From positions 1 through 64,000 of the forward strand of contig JAFQBD010000012.1 of assembly GCA_017416795.1 (NCBI GenBank): a stretch of 64,000 nucleotides of DNA, written 5' to 3'. Below the pieces are notes generated by a model that saw only the letters and a program-made list of their open reading frames with translations, ran no database searches and had not been told where the DNA came from. Positions 58,339-64,000 of the stretch are shown in pieces (position 1 is the first letter of the stretch; every line of letters starts with the position of its first letter). Source of the stretch: Bacillota bacterium. GTDB taxonomy: Bacteria > Bacillota > Clostridia > Peptostreptococcales > Anaerovoracaceae. Both the position numbers and the translations under genes were made by a program.

Positions 58339-61287
58339 ATGGCGAAAAGTGTTTATGCTAAAAACATAAAACGTACCATATTCGGAAGTCTGGGAAGATA
58401 TATAGCTATCCTCGCTATAATCGCCATAGGCGTAGGGTTTTTCGTAGGTGTCAAAAACACTAAGGCATCTATGATCCTGACGTGTGATGAATACGTCAAT
58501 GAGTTTGATCTGTATGATTTCAAGCTCATCTCTACTTATGGATTTACCGAAGATGATGTCGAAGCGCTCAGCGGGGTAGATGAAGTATCGGCGGCTGAAG
58601 GCGCTGTTTATGCTGACTTTTTTTCTGAGGACAGGAATAATCAATCAGTCATAATCAGAGCTCATTCTGTTACGGACAATGTCAACAGAGTAGATCTGGC
58701 GGCGGGCAGGATGCCCGAAAAAGCTAATGAATGTATAGCTGACGATTTCTATTTTTCTGAGGATGATATAGGGCTGAAGCTGAAGGTGACAGATAAAAAC
58801 GAGAATAATCAGAAAGATGCCCTGAAGTTCAAAGAATACGAGATAGTAGGTATCGCAAAGTCGCCGTATTACATGCTTAAGAGAGAGCGCGGCACTACAT
58901 CTATAGGAGATGGAAAGATAGCGGCATTCATATATATGCCTGTCAAAGGCTTTACGGCTAAATATTTCACAGAGATTTTTATTACATGTAAATCTCAGGG
59001 ATATGTGTACAGTGAAGAATATGAAGAAAATATAGATGCAGCCGAAGGACCGATAACAGCGGCAGCGGAGAAACAGGCAGATATCAGATACAACGATATA
59101 GTAGATGAGGCTCAGGCTGAGATCGATGATGGACGAAAAGAACTGGAAGAGGGTAAGGCTGAATTCCTGTCTGAAAAGACATCGGCAGAAAATGAACTGA
59201 AGAATGCAAAGAATACTCTCGATTCGTCAAAGAAAGAACTGGCATCAGGCAAAAAAGAATTGGCGAAGAACAAATCAACGCTGAAGAAGCAGAGGGCAGA
59301 GGCTGTTTCCGTTCTGAATGCAGCCAAAGCTGCGTTGGCTCAAGCTGAAGCATCTGGCGACGAACAGTTGATAGCGACTTATACTGCAGCTGTGCAGCAG
59401 GCAGAAGCTGGAATAGCGCAGATAGATGCAGGAATGGCTCAGATCGAAGCAGCAGAAAAAGAACTGGATAACGGTGAAGCTCAGCTCGCTTCCGGGTATG
59501 AAGCATATTATGAGAATAAGGCAAGATCAGAAAGGGAGTTTGTCAAGGCAGAAAGAAAACTGGATGATGCCGAGAAGAAACTTGAGGAAGCAGAAGAAAA
59601 ACTGGACGATTTGGCAGCTGCAGAAGTTTTCGTTCAGACGAGAGATGATAATCCGGGATTCGGCTCTTTTGACGGCAACTCTGATATAGTAGACAGTATC
59701 GCTAAAGTTTTTCCTGTATTTTTCTTCTTGATAGCGGCTCTCGTATGCTCTACTACCATGTCGAGGATGGTCGAAGAGGAAAGAACGCAGATAGGAGCAC
59801 TCAGAGCCCTAGGATATACTAACGGCAGGATCATGAAGAAATACATGGTTTATTCAGGTTCTGCGGCCTTCATAGGCTGTATCATCGGGTATTTCGCAGG
59901 ATCTAAATTCTTCCCGCTCGCTATATGGATAGCGTACGGTATGATGTTTGGATTCGCACCGCTCGAATACTATTTCAACTGGTCACTGGCGCTCATATCT
60001 CTCATCGTGTCGCTCATATGCTCTATGGGAACGACATACTTCGCATGCAGAGGGCAGCTTGCCAGCATGCCGGCTGAGATTTTACGTCCTAAGGCGCCGA
60101 AGGCAGGCAAGAGAATAATCCTTGAGAGAATAGGCTTCATCTGGAACAGATTGAAGTTCCTCCATAAAGTTACGGCAAGAAATATCCTCAGATATAAGAA
60201 GAGGATGATAATGATGATCATAGGTATCGGCGGATGTGCGGCATTAGTGCTGGCCGGCTTCGGTATGGACGATTCTGTTGCGGGGATATCAGATCATCAA
60301 TACGGGAACATAGAGAAACATGATGTTGTCGTTGCGTTTTCAGATGAACTTGATAAAAAGGAACAAAAAGAGTTCAAGGAAAAATATCGAGATGATCTTA
60401 AAAATACCGCGGTTCTGCAGCAGTCAACTGTGACTCTTAAGAGCGGGGAAGTTTCAAAGACAAGCACTCTTATCGTAACGGATGATGAGAATATTTCGAA
60501 TGTCATAGTTATGAAGGAAAGCATGTCGGATGAAGAGACGATACCTTATCCTGAAACAGGAGAGGCTGTAGTAAACAACAAGATGGCAGAAATGCTCGGC
60601 GTTGAAGTCGGTGATGAGATCATAGTGGAATACGATGATACACATCATGATACTTTGAAGATTTCGGGAATATACAGAAATTATGTGAACAGTTATCTAT
60701 TCATAAACGCAGAAACTTATGAATCTGTCACAGTTAATGATTATGAGCCGTCAATAATGTATCTTACAATGGCAGAAGGCAGTGACGTACATCAAGTGGC
60801 CGACAAGATCAGCGACAGTGAAGATATCGTAGCCATATCAGTAAACGAAGATGTCAAAGTAGGTATCGACGAGATGATGCAGAGTTTGAATTATATCATC
60901 ATTCTCGTTATACTATGTGCAGGAGCATTGGCATTCATAGTATTGTTCAACCTCAGCAATATCAATCTGACGGAACGAGTGCGTGAGATCGCTACGATCG
61001 AAGTCCTTGGTTTTTATCCGAGAGAGACGGGCGCATATGTATTCAGAGAAAACCTTATACTGGTGATTCTCGGTATAATCGCGGGACTGCCTACAGGAAT
61101 GGCGCTGCATCGTTTCATAATGAAACAGATACAAGTAGATATGGTATCATTCGAGAATGTGATAGAACCGCTCAGTTATATTTATACTGTGATAACTGTG
61201 CTCGTATTCACATTCATCGTTGACAGGGTAATGAGACTCAAGCTCAAGAAGATAAATATGGCAGAAGCACTCAAGTCTATAGAGTAG
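58339..61287 (+). CDS. FtsX-like ABC transporter permease with long extracellular coiled coil
   Basis: Permease of 982 residues containing two FtsX domains (about 450-590 and 860-980), each of three or four helices, plus the N-terminal helix (about 17-38). Between helix 1 and the first FtsX domain lies a large extracellular region that ends in a charged Glu/Lys/Ala coiled coil (about 250-440; for example KNTLDSSKKELASGKKELAK). Such domains transmit force or bind surface ligands; other family members export peptides, antibiotics or lipoproteins or regulate wall enzymes. ATG 58339 follows AGGAG. The acyl-ACP thioesterase follows after 15 nt. Confidence 0.93.
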   Translation: MAKSVYAKNIKRTIFGSLGRYIAILAIIAIGVGFFVGVKNTKASMILTCDEYVNEFDLYDFKLISTYGFTEDDVEALSGVDEVSAAEGAVYADFFSEDRNNQSVIIRAHSVTDNVNRVDLAAGRMPEKANECIADDFYFSEDDIGLKLKVTDKNENNQKDALKFKEYEIVGIAKSPYYMLKRERGTTSIGDGKIAAFIYMPVKGFTAKYFTEIFITCKSQGYVYSEEYEENIDAAEGPITAAAEKQADIRYNDIVDEAQAEIDDGRKELEEGKAEFLSEKTSAENELKNAKNTLDSSKKELASGKKELAKNKSTLKKQRAEAVSVLNAAKAALAQAEASGDEQLIATYTAAVQQAEAGIAQIDAGMAQIEAAEKELDNGEAQLASGYEAYYENKARSEREFVKAERKLDDAEKKLEEAEEKLDDLAAAEVFVQTRDDNPGFGSFDGNSDIVDSIAKVFPVFFFLIAALVCSTTMSRMVEEERTQIGALRALGYTNGRIMKKYMVYSGSAAFIGCIIGYFAGSKFFPLAIWIAYGMMFGFAPLEYYFNWSLALISLIVSLICSMGTTYFACRGQLASMPAEILRPKAPKAGKRIILERIGFIWNRLKFLHKVTARNILRYKKRMIMMIIGIGGCAALVLAGFGMDDSVAGISDHQYGNIEKHDVVVAFSDELDKKEQKEFKEKYRDDLKNTAVLQQSTVTLKSGEVSKTSTLIVTDDENISNVIVMKESMSDEETIPYPETGEAVVNNKMAEMLGVEVGDEIIVEYDDTHHDTLKISGIYRNYVNSYLFINAETYESVTVNDYEPSIMYLTMAEGSDVHQVADKISDSEDIVAISVNEDVKVGIDEMMQSLNYIIILVILCAGALAFIVLFNLSNINLTERVREIATIEVLGFYPRETGAYVFRENLILVILGIIAGLPTGMALHRFIMKQIQVDMVSFENVIEPLSYIYTVITVLVFTFIVDRVMRLKLKKINMAEALKSIE

Positions 61288-61302
61288 AAAGGGATGGAAA
61301 TA

Positions 61303-62022
61303 ATGACAGAACAGACGAATGATAAAAACCTGCTTACTTTGGAACAGAAGATTTGCTTTAAGGAAGATGATTTCGATGCAAAAGGCAATGTGAAGGCCAG
61401 CGCACTTATGTACGCCTTTCAGGAAATAGCTGCGGCACATGCCGAAAGTCTCGGCCTTGGATTTGATGACCTGATAGTGAATAATTATATCTGGGTGCTG
61501 ACAAAGCTGAGATTTGAGATAAAGAAGCAGCCGGCATCAGGTAAAGAGTACATACTGAGAACTTATCCGCGACCTAGAAAAGGCGTTACATTCTTCAGAG
61601 ATTATTACATATATGACGGTGATGTACTGATGGCTGTAGGAACAAGCCAGTGGTGTATCATCAATTTCGAAACGAGAAGGATAGAGAGAGCTAAGATCGA
61701 CTTTGACGGTCAGTTCATAGACCACGAACCGTTCGAAAACGGAATAGAAAAATTCAAGGTAGATCAGGAGTCTCTGGTAAAGTTCGGCGTTCATAAGGTC
61801 GTTGAAGATGACCTGGATGATAACGAACACGTAAACAATTGCCGTTATGCAGTGATGGTGGAAGATGAGTTGTCGGGAAGAGGAGAGTGTTCCATATACT
61901 TCTCCAAGGAAGCGCTTCTCGGTGATGAGATCATCCTGTATAAAAACAATGAAGACGGATATGATATGATCGAAGGCAAGCTGGAAGACGGAACTATCAT
62001 ATTCCAGGTAAAGACAAAATAA
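61303..62022 (+). CDS. Acyl-ACP thioesterase
   Basis: Hydrolyses acyl-ACP to release free fatty acid. A 239-residue double hot-dog protein: FKEDDFDAKGNVKASALMYA, then ILRTYPRPRKGVTFFRDYYI, then DDNEHVNNCRY, the Asn/His/Asn site motif of the family. The last third has the second hot-dog half. ATG 61303 is chosen because AAAGGG lies about 10 nt ahead; ATG 61294 would be too close to it. It is co-transcribed with the ABC transporter genes, the joint role being unclear. Confidence 0.88.
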   Translation: MTEQTNDKNLLTLEQKICFKEDDFDAKGNVKASALMYAFQEIAAAHAESLGLGFDDLIVNNYIWVLTKLRFEIKKQPASGKEYILRTYPRPRKGVTFFRDYYIYDGDVLMAVGTSQWCIINFETRRIERAKIDFDGQFIDHEPFENGIEKFKVDQESLVKFGVHKVVEDDLDDNEHVNNCRYAVMVEDELSGRGECSIYFSKEALLGDEIILYKNNEDGYDMIEGKLEDGTIIFQVKTK

Positions 62023-62070
62023 GACACTTATATAAGAAGGCGGCTGTTGCTGTCTTCTTTTTTCATTAAA

Positions 62071-62098
62071 AAAGACCGATACGTTTGTATCGGTCTTT
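62071..62098. terminator. Bidirectional terminator between the thioesterase gene and gdhA
   Basis: Perfect 12-bp stem AAAGACCGATAC / GTATCGGTCTTT with a GTTT loop; six T follow on the minus strand and TTT on the plus strand. Confidence 0.9.
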
Positions 62099-62136
62099 AT
62101 GTTTAAGGTTTAAGTTAAGTCTAAACTATGTATTGT

Positions 62137-63504
62137 TTATACTAAGCCCTGAGCCATCATAGCTTCAGCAACCTTTTCGAAACCAGCGATGTTAGCACCC
62201 TGTACCAGAGCGTTCTTATCGTTGTAGTAAGTTTCGCCAGCCTTAGCGCAAGCATTGTAGATGTTCTTCATGATTGTGTGCAGCTGAGCATAAACGTCTT
62301 CGTGCTGATATACAGTGTGTCCTGAGTTCTGACCCATTTCGATGCATGAGCAAGCAACGCCGCCAGCGTTAGCAGCCTTAGCAGGACCTACAGCTGTCAT
62401 TTCCTTCATCAGGTAAACGAGAGCGTCGTTAGTTGTAGGCATGTTAGCTCCTTCGCAGTAGAACTTAGCGCCTGACTTAACGATGTTCTGAGCGTCTTCC
62501 ATTCTTACGTCATTCTGCATAGCGCAAGGAATGAACAGGTCAACCTTAACGCCGAAGTCTTCAGCAACATTCCAAGGCTTCTTTCCAGGAACGAAAGTAG
62601 CTTCTGGGAACTTTTCTGCGTAAGGTGCGCAAACGTTCTTGCCTGATGCTCTCAGTTCGAGGAAGTATGCAACCTTTTCGTCAGTGTTAACGCCTTCTGG
62701 GTCGTAGATGTATCCGTCCGGACCTGAGAATGCAACTGTTTTAGCGCCTAACTGCTGTAATTTCCAAGCAGCACCCCATGCTACGTTACCGAAACCTGAG
62801 ATTACTACGTTCTTTCCAGCCATTTCTTCGCCGTTAGCCTTCAGCATTTCTTCAGCATACCATACGATACCGAATCCAGTAGCTTCAGCTCTTCCCAGCA
62901 GTCCGCCGTACTGCAGGCCCTTACCTGTCAGAACGCCTTCGTATCTGTCAACGATTCTCTTGTACTGTCCGAAGAGGTAACCGATTTCTCTAGCGCCAAC
63001 GCCCAGGTCTCCGGCAGGAACGTCAGTGTAAGGTCCGATATGTCTGTACAGTTCAGTCATGAACGCCTGGCAGAATCTCATTACTTCTGCATCTGACTTA
63101 CCGTTAGGATCGAAGTCTGAACCACCCTTACCGCCGCCGATAGGCAGACCAGTCAGTGAGTTCTTGAAGATCTGTTCGAATCCGAGGAACTTGATGATTC
63201 CAGGGTATACGTTTGGAGCGAATCTCAGACCGCCTTTGTAAGGTCCGATAGCGCTGTTGAACTGATATCTGTAGCCCTTGTTAACCTGTACTTTACCAGC
63301 ATCGTCAACCCATACTACTCTGAAAGTAACTCCTCTTTCAGGTTCTACTAATCTTTCCAGCAGTGCAGCTTCTTCATATTCAGGGTGCTTGTCACATACT
63401 GGTGCGAGTGATTCGAGAACTTCTTCTACACACTGGTGGAATTCAACTTCGCCAGGGTTGTTCTGCTTACAAAGCTCAATGACTCTTTCTACATAATTTG
63501 ACAT
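62137..63504 (-). CDS. gdhA: NADP/NAD-dependent glutamate dehydrogenase (hexameric)
   Basis: Interconverts glutamate with 2-oxoglutarate and ammonia. The 455-residue protein belongs to the small hexameric class: GPYKGGLRFAPNVYPGIIKF, LTGLPIGGGKGGSDFDPNGK with the catalytic Lys, PAGDLGVGAREIGYLFG and the Rossmann VVISGFGNVAWGAAWKLQQLGAK. ATG 63504 follows AAGAGGAG. Coenzyme is not certain from sequence. Codon use resembles that of highly expressed genes nearby (etf, nuo). Confidence 0.96.
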   Translation of the reverse strand: MSNYVERVIELCKQNNPGEVEFHQCVEEVLESLAPVCDKHPEYEEAALLERLVEPERGVTFRVVWVDDAGKVQVNKGYRYQFNSAIGPYKGGLRFAPNVYPGIIKFLGFEQIFKNSLTGLPIGGGKGGSDFDPNGKSDAEVMRFCQAFMTELYRHIGPYTDVPAGDLGVGAREIGYLFGQYKRIVDRYEGVLTGKGLQYGGLLGRAEATGFGIVWYAEEMLKANGEEMAGKNVVISGFGNVAWGAAWKLQQLGAKTVAFSGPDGYIYDPEGVNTDEKVAYFLELRASGKNVCAPYAEKFPEATFVPGKKPWNVAEDFGVKVDLFIPCAMQNDVRMEDAQNIVKSGAKFYCEGANMPTTNDALVYLMKEMTAVGPAKAANAGGVACSCIEMGQNSGHTVYQHEDVYAQLHTIMKNIYNACAKAGETYYNDKNALVQGANIAGFEKVAEAMMAQGLV

Positions 63505-63564
63505 TTTCTTTTCTCCTCTTTTTAAAAATATATTTAGTTAAAATTGTAATGCCTAGTTAACTTA

Positions 63565-63593
63565 AATATATCACTACGTATATTTACAGTCAA
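63565..63593 (-). promoter_or_regulatory. Promoter for gdhA
   Basis: On the minus strand TTGACT (63588-63593) and TATATT (63565-63570), 17-bp spacer. A perfect palindrome ATGGGATTCCCAT (63593-63605) abuts the -35 box. Confidence 0.75.
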
Positions 63594-63684
63594 TGGGATT
63601 CCCATGTTTTGGAGGAAAGTTGAAATTTTCTGATAAATGCATTGTATAAGGAATAATTTGGTTCTTAAGAGGGCAATAAAACAT

Positions 63685-63713
63685 TTGGATTTGAGCATAA
63701 AATTTGTTATACT
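63685..63713 (+). promoter_or_regulatory. Promoter for mgtE
   Basis: TTGGAT at 63685-63690 and TATACT at 63708-63713, 17-bp spacer, 36 nt before the start codon. Confidence 0.6.
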
Positions 63714-63749
63714 GATATGTAATGAAACTTTGAGAAAGGAGGCAATATC

Positions 63750-64000
63750 ATGACTGAAAATATGGAAATCATGGATGCTATGGACATTGACACAAAAGAG
63801 CAGCAGTTTGATGAAGACATAGAGAACATTATAGACCTGCTTGAAGAAAAATCTTACTTTAAAGCGAGAGATGAGATCCTGAAACATAATGAAGTGGATA
63901 TTGGTGAGATTCTCGAAGAGGTACTGGAAGAACTGGGTATCGAAAAAACTATCATCTTGTTCAGGATGCTGCCGAAAGATGTTTCGGTAGAAGTGTTCTC
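63750..64000 (+). CDS. mgtE: Magnesium transporter MgtE, N-terminal part (3' end cut by window edge)
   Basis: Frame open to the window end, 83 codons shown. After an acidic start (MTENMEIMDAMDIDTKEQQF) the sequence ENIIDLLEEKSYFKARDEIL and later ELGIEKTIILFRMLPKDVSV match the superhelical N domain of MgtE, which senses cytoplasmic Mg2+. ATG 63750 follows AGAAAGGAGG. The call rests on this domain only, since CBS and membrane domains are outside the window. Confidence 0.8.
   Translation, partial: MTENMEIMDAMDIDTKEQQFDEDIENIIDLLEEKSYFKARDEILKHNEVDIGEILEEVLEELGIEKTIILFRMLPKDVSVEVF

Noticed and set aside
63534-63887. A 117-codon minus-strand open frame near the right edge
   Set aside because: It covers the gdhA and mgtE promoters and the start of mgtE, has no plausible ribosome-binding site and reads as low-complexity antisense.
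1-64000. tRNA, rRNA, riboswitch or replication-origin sequences
   Set aside because: None was recognised by reading; covariance-model searches could not be run, so small or divergent RNAs may have been missed.

Overview
The window is a contiguous stretch of a low-to-moderate GC, anaerobic, Gram-positive-type genome. The best guess is a Clostridia-class firmicute, perhaps near the Anaerovoracaceae/Eubacteriales; that placement is inferred from gene content only. Supporting genes are spoVAC-spoVAD-spoVAE (spore DPA channel), class III fructose-bisphosphatase, rpsU-yqeY, comEC-holA, a butyryl-CoA-dehydrogenase-type module with a ferredoxin-fused EtfA, and NuoEF-like flavin/Fe-S oxidoreductase genes. 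Shine-Dalgarno sites are strong (AGGAGG type), and several genes start with TTG or GTG. No rRNA, tRNA or CRISPR array was recognised. dnaJ is cut by the left edge and a magnesium transporter (mgtE type) by the right edge.

Layout. 1-6.6 kb: dnaJ, two MATE exporters, prmA-rsmE and a D-2-hydroxyacid dehydrogenase. 6.6-8.6 kb (minus): a secreted polysaccharide deacetylase and a membrane-anchored metzincin-like protein. 8.7-11.3 kb: mtaB, a HIT protein, rpsU-yqeY. 11.4-13.2 kb: an AbrB-type regulator and a secreted CHAP/SH3b wall protein. 13.2-21 kb: YgiQ radical SAM protein, an orphan DNA methyltransferase, a YitT protein, a HutD cupin fused to membrane helices, a Pr6Pr membrane protein and fbp. 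21.1-24.4 kb: acd-etfB-etfA behind a probable Rex operator. 24.5-27.2 kb: maf, then an AT-rich accessory island holding a 5'-truncated type II cas1, a cas2 stub, three orphan genes and an IS3-type terminus. 27.2-29.4 kb: a small DMT protein and a two-component system.

29.6-36.8 kb is the most distinctive block. It is a tight six-gene run: sulfotransferase, CoA-acyltransferase-fold protein lacking the usual catalytic motif, cysD, cysN-cysC fusion, CHR-family anion transporter and alpha/beta hydrolase. ATP sulfurylase and APS kinase make PAPS and the sulfotransferase uses it. No PAPS or APS reductase is present, so the operon looks built for sulfonating a metabolite rather than for cysteine synthesis.

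36.9-38.8 kb is spoVAC-AD-AE. 38.8-41.9 kb (minus) is a class A penicillin-binding protein with an unusual cysteine-rich tail. 42-46.5 kb is comEC, holA and an EamA transporter. 46.6-52.4 kb encodes a NuoE/NuoF pair plus a 1175-residue fusion (2Fe-2S ferredoxin, NfnB/GltD-like flavoprotein, 4Fe-4S and a reduced NuoG/formate-dehydrogenase-like domain), probably a soluble NAD(P)-linked, possibly electron-bifurcating complex. 52.7-54.9 kb is a chain of four overlapping genes (ogt, CPBP protease, mscL with a zinc-ribbon tail, YgjV). 55-57.4 kb (minus) is a CoA-transferase and a crotonase. 57.6-62 kb is an ABC transporter pair and an acyl-ACP thioesterase. 62.1-63.5 kb (minus) is gdhA, and the start of mgtE follows.

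Metabolically, the acyl-CoA dehydrogenase/Etf module, crotonase, CoA-transferase, GDH and NuoEF-like complex fit an amino-acid- or organic-acid-fermenting anaerobe that balances NAD(P)H and ferredoxin by flavin-based electron transfer. That whole-cell picture is inference.
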